Source: Candidatus Margulisiibacteriota bacterium (lineage in GTDB: Bacteria; Margulisbacteria; WOR-1; JAKLHX01; JBAZKV01). Taken from it: a stretch of DNA of 61,174 nt. How positions within the stretch are numbered: the first letter of the stretch is position 1; each line of letters opens with the position of its first letter. Both the position numbers and the translations under genes were made by a program. The stretch is from contig JBAZKV010000009.1 of NCBI GenBank assembly GCA_041650635.1, forward strand, positions 1 to 61,174, in the 5' to 3' direction. The notes under the pieces were generated by a model. That model saw nothing but the letters and a program-made list of their open reading frames with translations. It searched no databases and had not been told where the DNA came from. Positions 1-7,252 of this stretch are shown here, in pieces.

Positions 1-2
1 AG

Positions 3-578
3 ACCGAGGGTTCCAGTCAGATAGTGCTTGCCACCATTCAGGGTAAGGCTATCAGGTTCAAAGAAAAGGATGTTAGGCCGATGGGCCGCTCCGCCGCCGG
101 AGTAAGGGGCATGAACCTTTCAAAGGGCGACAGCGTGGTGTCAATGGGGGACATCGAGGAGAACTCAAGCCTTCTTGCCATTACAGAGAACGGGTTCGGG
201 AAAAGATGCCTCGAAAAACACTTCAGGACCCAGAAAAGGGGAGGCAAAGGCATCAAACTGATAAAACTGCGCAAAGAGGATGCAGTTACAAGGCTACTTA
301 TTGTTAAGCCCGGGGACGAGATATTGATAATGACAAAGAGCGGGACCTTAAGCCGCCAGAAAACGGATGCAATCTCCTGCCAGGGGAGGGGCGCTAGCGG
401 AGTAAGGGTCCAAAGGCTGGACGAAAAGGATAAGGTGGTTGATGTGGCAAGGGTCATAAAGCAGGAGGATATAGAAGAACAAAAAGCCGAAATTCAGGAA
501 AAAGGCGACAAAACAAAAGAACAAAAACAAAAAGAGAAAAAAAAGGCAGGAAAAAATAAAGGAGCGCAGAAGAAATGA
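3..578 (+). CDS. gyrA: DNA gyrase subunit A, C-terminal part (cut by window start)
   Basis: This is the 3' end of gyrA; the reading frame is open from base 3, so the real start lies outside the window. The visible 191 residues are the last blades of the C-terminal beta-pinwheel that wraps DNA around gyrase. Blade-type motifs are visible, such as GRSAAGVRGMNL and GRGASGVRVQRL, each followed by a D/E-K turn. The protein ends in a long Lys/Glu-rich tail of about 35 residues, a common acidic/basic tail position in GyrA. ParC has related blades, but the repeated G-R-S/G-A-x-G-V pattern is typical of GyrA. The stop overlaps the next start (ATGA), so the downstream gene is probably translationally coupled. 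Confidence 0.85.
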   Translation, partial: TEGSSQIVLATIQGKAIRFKEKDVRPMGRSAAGVRGMNLSKGDSVVSMGDIEENSSLLAITENGFGKRCLEKHFRTQKRGGKGIKLIKLRKEDAVTRLLIVKPGDEILIMTKSGTLSRQKTDAISCQGRGASGVRVQRLDEKDKVVDVARVIKQEDIEEQKAEIQEKGDKTKEQKQKEKKKAGKNKGAQKK

Positions 579-1072
579 GAAAACTCATTTACTTCCTTTT
601 GCTGATAACGGCGATAATTCTGCTGGGCTTTTGGGCAGCCGACAGAAAAGAAGAGCAGCCGGGGAAGATATCGGTGTTTTTTCCTAAGAACGGGCAGATA
701 CTTCCTGTTGAACGGGCGCTTCCCGCAGACAAACTCCCCGAAGAGCAGGCGCTTGAAAGCCTCTTGAAGGGGCCCAGCGCGCAGGAAAAGGCGGAAGGCT
801 TTTTTACGGAGATACCGTCCGGGACCAGGGGGAAAGTAGTGTTAAATGAAGGAGGGGTCATTACAATAGATTTTTCCAAAGAACTGGGCCAGTATGGCGG
901 CGGGACCGCCAGGGTCCAGGCGCTTCTTTCACAGATAGTGTTAACCTTTAGCGACATAAAAGGGATAGACAGCGTCAAGCTTTTGATCTCCGGGAAAGAA
1001 GGTCCTGCTCTTGGCAGCGAGGGATTTGTAATTGAAAAACCGCTTTCAAAAAGGGATGTCCAGGGCAATTAG
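575..1072 (+). CDS. GerMN-domain membrane-anchored protein
   Basis: 165 residues. Residues 3-21 form one hydrophobic N-terminal segment with no lipobox cysteine, so this is either a signal anchor or an uncleaved signal. The rest matches the GerMN (spore germination/sporulation) fold: residues near 60-70 (ALESLLKGPSA), a proline-rich turn (EIPSGTRG), a VITIDFSKEL strand, and a C-terminal part with GIDSVKLLISGKEG. In spore formers this domain occurs in GerM; elsewhere it is a small extracytoplasmic domain of unclear role, often near cell-wall genes. Start ATG overlaps the gyrA stop by four bases. The 3' end overlaps the following VanZ gene. Confidence 0.65.
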   Translation: MRKLIYFLLLITAIILLGFWAADRKEEQPGKISVFFPKNGQILPVERALPADKLPEEQALESLLKGPSAQEKAEGFFTEIPSGTRGKVVLNEGGVITIDFSKELGQYGGGTARVQALLSQIVLTFSDIKGIDSVKLLISGKEGPALGSEGFVIEKPLSKRDVQGN

Positions 1073-1448
1073 CAGAGCTTTGTACTGGATGCCGGCAGTC
1101 CTTTACATGGCGCTAATATTTTATCTGTCCTCGGCGCCGCCTCCCCAGGCGGCAAGACTTGCCCCGCAGCTGCTGGACATAAAGTTCACCCACATAGTAG
1201 AGTACTTTGTCCTTGCCAGTCTTATTTACTATGCCATGGCAAATACCGCGGAGATCCCTTTCAAATGGAAGGCCGCTTATACGGTGATGCTGACATATGT
1301 CTATGGCCTGACGGACGAGCTTCATCAGGCTTTTGTGCAGGGCAGGGGAGCCTCGCTCATCGATCCTTTTACAAATCTGGCGGCAGCCTGCCTGGCGGTT
1401 GGGGCGGTATACTATTTCAAAAAGAGGGCCGAAAGTGAGAAGCCCTAG
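1032..1448 (+). CDS. VanZ-family membrane protein
   Basis: 138 residues with about four hydrophobic segments. The family signature is clear near residues 95-120: GLTDELHQAFVQGRGASLIDPFTN, i.e. D-E-x-H-Q followed by G-R and a conserved D and N. VanZ-like proteins are small integral membrane proteins; VanZ itself gives low-level teicoplanin resistance, but most homologues are uncharacterised. A TTG at 1032 with GAGGG eight bases upstream and an ATG at 1056 are both possible starts; the TTG has the better ribosome site. It overlaps the GerMN gene by 41 bases and converges on nadA with a four-base overlap of the two stop codons. Confidence 0.75.
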   Translation: MKNRFQKGMSRAISRALYWMPAVLYMALIFYLSSAPPPQAARLAPQLLDIKFTHIVEYFVLASLIYYAMANTAEIPFKWKAAYTVMLTYVYGLTDELHQAFVQGRGASLIDPFTNLAAACLAVGAVYYFKKRAESEKP

Positions 1449-2365
1449 GCTTTTGAGCCGAGATCGAGCATCTTTCTTATGCAAACAACGGCTTTTTCTG
1501 CTGTCCCTGGATCCACCTTTATCTCCCCGTTTTCTTCCTCAAGGCACCAGAGCACCTTTTCAAGCGTTGTCAGCTTCATATTGGGGCAGATAGAGTTCTC
1601 GTAGGCGGGGTAGAAACTTAGTCCGGGGTAATTTTTCTTCAACTGATGCAGGATCCCGACTTCCGTTCCGACGATATATTGTAAGGGCAAACGGACGTTT
1701 GCCCTTACTGAATCCCCAGGATACTCGATCATCTTTGATGTGCTGGCAACTACATCCGCAAGCGCTCTGACGGCAGGAGTGCATTCGGGATGGCACATTA
1801 CAAGCGCTTCGGGGTGACTCCTTTTGGCCTCATTTATGTGTTCGGGAAGTATCTTCACATGTATATTGCAAAACCCTGGCCAGAGCACCATCTTTGTCCC
1901 CAGTTTTTCCTTTACCCAGCTGCCGAGATACTGGTCCGGGACAAAAAGGACCTCTTCATTCCCCAGCGAACGCACTACTTCGACCGCATTTCCGGAGGTG
2001 CAGCAGATATCGGACAGCGCCTTTACTTTTGCGGTCGAATTTATGTAGCAGACTATCTTTGCTTTTGGATGTTTCAGCGCCGCAGCCTTAAGGGCCGCTG
2101 CATCTGCCATATTGGCCATAGGACAGCCGGCAAGCGGTTCAGGCATCAGCACTTTTTTTAGCGGGTTAAGAAGCTTGGCGGTCTCTGCCATAAAATGAAC
2201 CCCGCAAAATACTATGATATCCGCTTTTGTCTTTGATGCTTCAATGCTCAATCCAAGAGAATCGCCCACAAAATCCGCAATGTCCTGTACCTCGGGGAGC
2301 TGGTAGTTGTGCGCAAGGATAACCGCATTCTTTTTTTTCTTAAGGTCCAGGATCTTGGATATCAT
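1445..2365 (-). CDS. nadA: Quinolinate synthase (carries an in-frame palindrome)
   Basis: 306 residues. NadA condenses iminoaspartate with dihydroxyacetone phosphate to quinolinate, the first ring of NAD, using a [4Fe-4S] cluster. Family signs: LAHNYQLPEVQDIAD near the N-terminus and three cluster cysteines, C81 (AGCPMANM), C166 (PGFCNIH) and C260 (SICPNMK). Residues 220-229 are unlike the family's usual short linker between IEY and IVGTE; they are encoded by a perfect palindrome at 1681-1708 (see repeats). The start ATG overlaps the mnmA stop (ATGA). No nadB lies nearby; nadC is at 17.7-18.6 kb. Being last in the iscRSU operon fits its need for Fe-S clusters. Confidence 0.95.
   Translation of the reverse strand: MISKILDLKKKKNAVILAHNYQLPEVQDIADFVGDSLGLSIEASKTKADIIVFCGVHFMAETAKLLNPLKKVLMPEPLAGCPMANMADAAALKAAALKHPKAKIVCYINSTAKVKALSDICCTSGNAVEVVRSLGNEEVLFVPDQYLGSWVKEKLGTKMVLWPGFCNIHVKILPEHINEAKRSHPEALVMCHPECTPAVRALADVVASTSKMIEYPGDSVRANVRLPLQYIVGTEVGILHQLKKNYPGLSFYPAYENSICPNMKLTTLEKVLWCLEEENGEIKVDPGTAEKAVVCIRKMLDLGSKA
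1681..1708. repeat. Palindromic element inside nadA (family A)
   Basis: Perfect inverted repeat with 13-base arms (GTAAGGGCAAACG / CGTTTGCCCTTAC) around a two-base centre. It is in frame and encodes roughly RANVRLPLQ in NadA. The larE element at 24811-24836 has the same core, GGGCAAACG-N2-CGTTTGCCC, in the same reading frame. Confidence 0.9.
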
Positions 2366-3474
2366 TTTCTTTCCTTTATTATAGCCCCGCCAAGAACAAC
2401 ATTGTTCTTATAGAATACGACCGACTGGCCGGGAGTAATGGCTTTTACCGGAGACTTGAAGACAACCCGGCATTCATTGTTTGGCAGAGGAACCACTTTT
2501 GCCTCGGTTTCTTCGCTATTGTATCTGATCTTTGCTTTTACCTGCAGATCGTCTTTTGGAGCGGGGATAGACAGCCATTTTACATTATCAGCGATCAGTT
2601 CTTTCCCCATCAGATATTTTTCTTCGCCCACAACTATGGAATTAGAGTCCGGGTCGATATGCAGAACATAGCAGGGTTTTCCGAACTGTACCCCCAGACC
2701 CTTTCGCTGTCCGATCGTGTAAAATATGATACCTTTGTGCATCCCAACGCGAACGCCTTCGGTATTGTAAATTGGCCCGGGGGAAATGGCCCCGGGGATA
2801 TTATCGGACAAAAAGCGTCCGTAGTTATTATCTTCAATAAAGCAAATTTCCTGGCTGTCCTTCTTGTCATGTATGGAAAGGCCGAGCTGTTTTGCGATCT
2901 GCCGGGTCTTTGTCTTGGTTGTATCCCCAACAGGGAAGAGCACTCTTGGCAGCGCTTCCTTTCCCATCGAATACAGAAAGTAGGACTGATCCTTTTTCTT
3001 GTCAGAGCCTTTTTTCAGCTCAAAGCTTTTTCCGTTCTTTACGATCGAAGCGTAATGCCCTGTTGCCACATGATCCGCGCCCAGTTCGTCAGCTTTGTTG
3101 ATCAGCAGGTCGAATTTAATTTTTTGATTGCAGATAACACAGGGGTTAGGCGTCCTGCCGCGGCGGTACTCGGATATAAAGTCATCGACAACCTCTTTTT
3201 TGAATTCTTCCCTGAAATTCAGGACATAGTGAGGGATCTTCAATGATTTCGCCACTTTTTTCGCGTCTTCAACGGCAGATATCCCGCAGCAACCGCCAAA
3301 ATTAGGGGCTAGACCCGAGCCCCTCGACTCCGCTCGGGATCTAAGGGGCCAGATCTGCATGGTTATGCCTATAACGTCATAACCCTTCTTTTTTAGCAGA
3401 GCAGCCGCTACGGAGGAATCCACCCCGCCGCTCATTGCGGCAAGGACTTTTTTACGCCGGCGGGTGGTCATCAT
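2362..3474 (-). CDS. mnmA: tRNA-specific 2-thiouridylase MnmA
   Basis: About 370 residues. MnmA adenylates and then thiolates U34 of tRNA Glu/Gln/Lys with sulfur relayed from IscS. Visible: PP-loop SGGVDSS near residue 14, first catalytic cysteine in NPCVICNQKIKF, second in DSQEICFIED, then the beta-barrel C-terminal domain (GQRKGLGV, PGQSVVFY). The frame is open to 3555, but family homology begins at the ATG pair 3474/3471, which overlaps the end of iscU by about 20 bases. Between MQIWP and GGCCGISA there is an extra stretch of about 16 residues encoded by a hairpin at 3310-3343. Its neighbour iscS supplies the sulfur, so the order iscS-iscU-mnmA makes sense. Confidence 0.95.
   Translation of the reverse strand: MMTTRRRKKVLAAMSGGVDSSVAAALLKKKGYDVIGITMQIWPLRSRAESRGSGLAPNFGGCCGISAVEDAKKVAKSLKIPHYVLNFREEFKKEVVDDFISEYRRGRTPNPCVICNQKIKFDLLINKADELGADHVATGHYASIVKNGKSFELKKGSDKKKDQSYFLYSMGKEALPRVLFPVGDTTKTKTRQIAKQLGLSIHDKKDSQEICFIEDNNYGRFLSDNIPGAISPGPIYNTEGVRVGMHKGIIFYTIGQRKGLGVQFGKPCYVLHIDPDSNSIVVGEEKYLMGKELIADNVKWLSIPAPKDDLQVKAKIRYNSEETEAKVVPLPNNECRVVFKSPVKAITPGQSVVFYKNNVVLGGAIIKERK
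3310..3343. repeat. Hairpin insertion inside mnmA
   Basis: Inverted repeat CCCGAGC (3314-3320) / GCTCGGG (3332-3338), extended by TAGA/TCTA with one bulged base; loop CCCTCGACTCC. It encodes additional residues rich in R, S, E and G at a position where MnmA proteins normally pass from IWP to GGCC with only a few residues. The loop GACTCCGCTC type is familiar from dispersed bacterial palindromes. Confidence 0.75.
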
Positions 3475-3874
3475 GTGGCTTAAAACCCGGAAGGCCCTTT
3501 CCTGTGGTTTTCTTAAGATAATCGTCCACGGCCGACTTGAAAGCTTCTTCGGCAAGTACGGAGCAATGAAGTTTTACCGGAGGAAGGCCGCCAAGGGCGT
3601 CTACCACTGCTTTATTTGAAATGTTTAAGGCCTCCTCGATCGACTTTCCCTTTACTAGTTCGGTCATTATAGAGCTTGTAGCGATCGCCGCCCCGCAGCC
3701 AAAGGTCTTGAACTTAGCGTCCTGTATGATGTTGTCCTTTACTTTTATATAAAGCTCCATTATATCCCCGCAGACGGGGTTCCCCACATGTCCTATTCCA
3801 TCAGCACTCTCAATTACTCCGACATTTCTCGGGTTCTTAAAATGGTCCATCACTTTTTCGGAATAATTCGGCAT
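3452..3874 (-). CDS. iscU: Fe-S cluster scaffold IscU/NifU-N
   Basis: 140 residues. This is the scaffold on which IscS sulfur and iron are assembled into [2Fe-2S] or [4Fe-4S] clusters. The three ligand cysteines C35 (NPVCGD), C60 (FGCGAA) and C104 (KLHCSVLAEE), plus Asp37, are all present. The C-terminus (GLPGFKPHDDHPP) is slightly longer than usual. It follows iscS after a palindrome-filled gap and overlaps the start of mnmA. The usual partners hscA, hscB and fdx are absent here, so the system is a short ISC/NIF type as in many anaerobes. Confidence 0.95.
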   Translation of the reverse strand: MPNYSEKVMDHFKNPRNVGVIESADGIGHVGNPVCGDIMELYIKVKDNIIQDAKFKTFGCGAAIATSSIMTELVKGKSIEEALNISNKAVVDALGGLPPVKLHCSVLAEEAFKSAVDDYLKKTTGKGLPGFKPHDDHPPA

Positions 3875-3904
3875 TGCGTTTCTCCTTTCGATTTGTTTCC
3901 CAGA

Positions 3905-3928
3905 GGGCGCGTCGCGACGCGCCCCTAC
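3905..3928. repeat. Palindrome between iscS and iscU (family B)
   Basis: A perfect 20-base palindrome (GGGCGCGTCG/CGACGCGCCC, 3905-3924) followed by CTAC. On the minus strand it reads TTGTAGGGGCGCG and onwards. It begins a few bases after the iscS stop and shares its TGTAG end and GCGCG core with elements at 24388-24411 and 28869-28895. Confidence 0.85.
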
Positions 3929-3933
3929 AACAA

Positions 3934-5091
3934 TTACCCCTTGTACAACGGGGACATTTTTCGTAATTTTGCAACAATTTTCGGGAACACATCCAATACA
4001 TAATCGATATCTTCTGCCGTTGTTAATCTCCCCAATGTGAACCTAATAGACCCATGTGCTATCTCATGCGGACGTCCAATCGCTAAAAGGACGTGTGAGG
4101 GCTCAAGCGTAGCCGAAGAACAGGCCGAGCCTGTTGAGGCGGCGATGCCTTCCATGTCAAGATTAAGCAGCATAGATTCGCCCTCGACATATTCAAAACA
4201 AAAACTGACATTGTTAGGTAGTCTCTTTTCCGGGTGCCCGTTAAAATAGATATGGTCTATCTTTGAAAGCCCTTTGATCAATTTGTCCCTCAAAGGTATA
4301 AGATGAGCAGTCCTTTGCGGCATTTCAGCTACGGCCAGCTCCGCGGCTTTTCCAAAGCCGACTATCCCTGGGACATTCTCTGTTGAACCTCTGCGGTTCT
4401 TTTCCTGGCCGCCTCCGTGCATGAACGGGACCATTTTTGTGCCTTTTCTAATGTACAGGGCGCCAACACCTTTTGGCCCGTACAATTTGTGCGCTGACAT
4501 GGAAAGCAGGTCAACATTCAATTTATTCACATCAATGGGAAGGGCCCCTGCGGTCTGGACAGCGTCGGTGTGAAAATAAATGTTTTTTTCTTTTGCGATC
4601 CTTCCGATCTCTTCAATAGGCTGTATAGTTCCTATTTCATTGTTCGCGTGCATGACAGATATCAGAATAGTCTTAGGCGTGATAGCTTTTCTGACATCCT
4701 CGCAAGAGACCAGGCCTTCCCCGTCTACGGGAAGGATTGTTACTCCAAAACCTCTTTTCTTTAAGAATTCACAAGGGGCTTCGACGGCATGATGCTCTAT
4801 AGCTGTGGTTATTATGTGATCGCCTTTACTTTCGTTTGCGAAGGCAACACCCTTTACGGCAAAATTGTCGGATTCTGTACCTCCGGAGGTAAAAACGACC
4901 TCGCCGGTATCGGCCTTTATTAATTCAGCAACCCTTTCACGAGCGGCCTCTACGGCCCCCTTGGCTTCCTGGCCGAATGAATGAATGGATGACGGGTTGC
5001 CGAATATCTCACTGTAATAAGGCTTCATTGCCGCAACAACATCTGGATGGGCAGGGGTGGTTGCAGCGTAATCAAGATATATTTGTCTCAT
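3934..5091 (-). CDS. iscS: Cysteine desulfurase IscS/NifS
   Basis: 385 residues; PLP enzyme that removes sulfur from cysteine as a persulfide for IscU and MnmA. Visible: IYLDYAATTP at the N-terminus, HHAVEAP, the PLP lysine in SAHKLYGPKG, and the persulfide cysteine in STGSACSSATLEPSHVL, a long-loop (class I) desulfurase. The ATG abuts the iscR stop (TAA then ATG), so the two genes are cotranscribed. A second, different desulfurase is encoded at 25.6-26.7 kb. Confidence 0.96.
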   Translation of the reverse strand: MRQIYLDYAATTPAHPDVVAAMKPYYSEIFGNPSSIHSFGQEAKGAVEAARERVAELIKADTGEVVFTSGGTESDNFAVKGVAFANESKGDHIITTAIEHHAVEAPCEFLKKRGFGVTILPVDGEGLVSCEDVRKAITPKTILISVMHANNEIGTIQPIEEIGRIAKEKNIYFHTDAVQTAGALPIDVNKLNVDLLSMSAHKLYGPKGVGALYIRKGTKMVPFMHGGGQEKNRRGSTENVPGIVGFGKAAELAVAEMPQRTAHLIPLRDKLIKGLSKIDHIYFNGHPEKRLPNNVSFCFEYVEGESMLLNLDMEGIAASTGSACSSATLEPSHVLLAIGRPHEIAHGSIRFTLGRLTTAEDIDYVLDVFPKIVAKLRKMSPLYKG

Positions 5092-5481
5092 TTACAGATC
5101 CCCCAATTTGACCGAATCAAGCACGGCCTCTATCTTTTTATTGATCTTCTTCCAGACCGGGTAAGACCTGCAGCCGGACATGCGGGAGCAGGGCTTTCCC
5201 GATGAGCAAAGTGCCAAATGGACAGGGCCTTCAACACATCTGATAATATCCCCGATAGATATTTTTTTTGGGCTTCTGGCAAAAACATAGCCACCGGACG
5301 GGCCCCTCAAGCTCTTCAATATGCCACCTTTGCGCAGGCCCATGAAAATCTGTTCAATATAATTCTTTGATATGCCTTCATTTACGGATATATTCCTTAT
5401 CTGCACCGGACCGGCCGCCGAATTGTGCAACAGGTATATGAGAGTCCTGACCGCATATTCTCCCTTTGTTGTCAGCTTCAT
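5092..5481 (-). CDS. iscR: IscR, Rrf2-family Fe-S regulator
   Basis: 129 residues. N-terminal winged helix (MKLTTKGEYAVRTLIYLL; GISKNYIEQIF recognition region; RGPSGGY wing) and a cluster-binding loop with C92, C98 and C104, exactly the spacing of E. coli IscR. The E. coli His107 ligand position is Tyr here (C-R-S-Y). The frame is open upstream to 5565, but the promoter -10 box ends six bases before ATG 5481, so 5481 is the start and the mRNA is predicted to be leaderless. It leads the iscR-iscS-iscU-mnmA-nadA operon and probably represses it when holo, through the operator at 5496-5520. Confidence 0.93.
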   Translation of the reverse strand: MKLTTKGEYAVRTLIYLLHNSAAGPVQIRNISVNEGISKNYIEQIFMGLRKGGILKSLRGPSGGYVFARSPKKISIGDIIRCVEGPVHLALCSSGKPCSRMSGCRSYPVWKKINKKIEAVLDSVKLGDL

Positions 5482-5487
5482 GAATAC

Positions 5488-5516
5488 ATGATAGTATACT
5501 TGAGCAAATTTGTCAA
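5488..5516 (-). promoter_or_regulatory. iscR operon promoter
   Basis: On the minus strand TTGACA (5516-5511), a 17-base spacer and TATCAT (5493-5488). The expected +1 is base 5481, the A of the iscR ATG, so no 5' leader is predicted. The -35 box lies inside the 25-base operator palindrome. Confidence 0.8.
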
Positions 5517-5520
5517 GTAT
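5496..5520. promoter_or_regulatory. IscR type 1-like operator
   Basis: A 25-base inverted repeat with ends ATACTTGA / TCAAGTAT and an AT-rich centre. Compared base by base with the enterobacterial IscR type 1 consensus as I remember it (ATA-S-YYGAC at one end, GTC-RR-S-TAT at the other), 22 of 25 positions agree. It covers the -35 box and spacer of the iscR promoter, as expected for autorepression by [2Fe-2S]-IscR. Confidence 0.75.
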
Positions 5521-5542
5521 GATGAGGCCCTCGGCCATAAGG

Positions 5543-5548
5543 TATAAT
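5543..5548 (+). promoter_or_regulatory. gpmI -10 box, predicted leaderless
   Basis: TATAAT followed by six bases (GGCTTC) and then GTG 5555; the expected +1 is exactly base 5555. No good -35 box is seen and there is no Shine-Dalgarno before the GTG. It diverges from the iscR promoter within about 75 bases. Confidence 0.6.
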
Positions 5549-5554
5549 GGCTTC

Positions 5555-7195
5555 GTGGAAAACAAAAAAGTCTATCTCTGCATCCTTGACGGCTTTGCCA
5601 TCGGCAAAGAAGACGATTCAAATGCGATTTACCGCGCCATCAAACTTGGCAAAGCTCCTTTTATAGCGGACCTTTTCAAAAAGCCATATGCAAAACTTGA
5701 GTGTTCAGGTCTTGCTGTAGGCCTTCCCGCGGGAACGATGGGGAATTCCGAGGTCAACCATCTTAACATGGGAGCGGGAAGGGTTGTTTATCAGTCAATT
5801 GAACGGATCAATGTTGCAATCGAGGACGGAAGCTTTTTCAAGAACGAAGCCCTTCTTAAAGCTGTAGAAAAAGCCAAAAATAATTATTCCGCTATCCATC
5901 TTATGGGAATATTGCAGGGTCACGGAGGCACGGTCCACGGAAGCATAAAACATCTTTTTGCGCTCCTTGAGCTGATAAAGAAGAACTCCCTGACAAGATG
6001 CTTTATACATTTGTTCACTGACGGCAGGGATACGAACCCAAAGGCCGCCGGCGAGATCTATCTTAAAATGTTTGAGGACAAAATAAACGAACTCGGCCTT
6101 GAAAAAATTGTGCAAATAGCAACTGTCATGGGGCGGGAACTTGCAATGGACAGGGATACTGCCTGGGACAAAACGCTTAAAGCTCTGAAAGCGGTAGCGC
6201 TTGGGATAGGTGAGCACAAAGCGCAAAACGCAAGACAGGCGATAGAGGAATCGTACAAAAGAGGGGATACGGATGAATTCATAAGACCGACGATAATCGC
6301 CAACTATCAGGGAATGAAGCCCGAGGATTCCGTAATATACTTTAATTTTCGCCAGGACCGCACCATTCAGCTGACAACGGCGTTCTGCGAAAAGGACGAA
6401 AAATTTTTCAATTACAAAAAGGGGACAAAACCCATTCAACCGGCGCTCTTTAAGGAAATACTGGAGCTGCAAAAGATCATTAACGGCATAACCTTTGTCG
6501 CCATGACAGAATATTACCCGGGGCTGCACTGCCTGACAGCTTTTCCGGAAAAAGAGATCCCGGATACAGTGGGGGAGGTCGTATCAAAAGCCGGCTTGAA
6601 GCAGCTGCGGCTTGCCGGGCCCGAAAAATTTGCCCATGTTACCGCCTGGTTCTCCGGCAGAAGGGCTGAACCTTTCCCCGGAGAGGACCGGCATCTGGCA
6701 CAGGACCTGACGCTAAAAGAAAGGACCCAGGAGGGCAAGCATTATGACTGGGTCCCGGAAATGACCTGTTACCTCGAAACGGATTATTCCCTTAAAGCGA
6801 TAGAAAGCGGCGAGTATTCACTTGTTGTCCATAATTTTCAGAACGGGGATATGGTCGGGCACACAGGAAATCTTGATGCGGCCACAGAAGCAATAGGGCA
6901 TGTTTCAAAATGCCTCGAAAAGCTTGTTCCCGCATGGACCTCAAAGGGCGGCGTTTTCATAATCACCGCAGATCACGGCAACGCGGACGAAATGGCCTTC
7001 CATTCAAAAAAAGAAGACATAGTCAGCACCCAGCATTCTTTGAACAAAGTGCCTTTCTGGGCAGTAGGGCTTGCCGCTGGGCTGAATCTTAAGGATAAAG
7101 GCATCATTCCCGACATAGGCCCCACTGTCACAGAACTGATGGGTCTAAAGAAACCGCAGGATATGAAGGCATCTTCTCTTATTTCTAACGGTTAG
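5555..7195 (+). CDS. gpmI: 2,3-bisphosphoglycerate-independent phosphoglycerate mutase (divergent)
   Basis: 546 residues from GTG 5555; interconverts 3- and 2-phosphoglycerate with two Mn ions. The catalytic set is present: Ser in MGNSEVNHLN, DGRD, RELAMDRD, FRQDR, Lys in KFAHVT, NGDMVGHTG, ADHGNAD and His in STQHSLNKVPF. Several loops differ from the usual family: GNSEVGHLN has N for G, SDGGVHSH is replaced by QGHGGTVHGS, and FFFNGG by AWFSGRRAE. It is also about 35 residues longer than the common 510. Upstream in-frame codons exist to 5510, but TATAAT at 5543-5548 favours GTG 5555. Confidence 0.9.
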   Translation: MENKKVYLCILDGFAIGKEDDSNAIYRAIKLGKAPFIADLFKKPYAKLECSGLAVGLPAGTMGNSEVNHLNMGAGRVVYQSIERINVAIEDGSFFKNEALLKAVEKAKNNYSAIHLMGILQGHGGTVHGSIKHLFALLELIKKNSLTRCFIHLFTDGRDTNPKAAGEIYLKMFEDKINELGLEKIVQIATVMGRELAMDRDTAWDKTLKALKAVALGIGEHKAQNARQAIEESYKRGDTDEFIRPTIIANYQGMKPEDSVIYFNFRQDRTIQLTTAFCEKDEKFFNYKKGTKPIQPALFKEILELQKIINGITFVAMTEYYPGLHCLTAFPEKEIPDTVGEVVSKAGLKQLRLAGPEKFAHVTAWFSGRRAEPFPGEDRHLAQDLTLKERTQEGKHYDWVPEMTCYLETDYSLKAIESGEYSLVVHNFQNGDMVGHTGNLDAATEAIGHVSKCLEKLVPAWTSKGGVFIITADHGNADEMAFHSKKEDIVSTQHSLNKVPFWAVGLAAGLNLKDKGIIPDIGPTVTELMGLKKPQDMKASSLISNG

Positions 7196-7252
7196 ATATT
7201 CCCCGGCCTGAAATTGTGCGGCGGATTTTTCGAAACACCTTTGTAGACTGAT

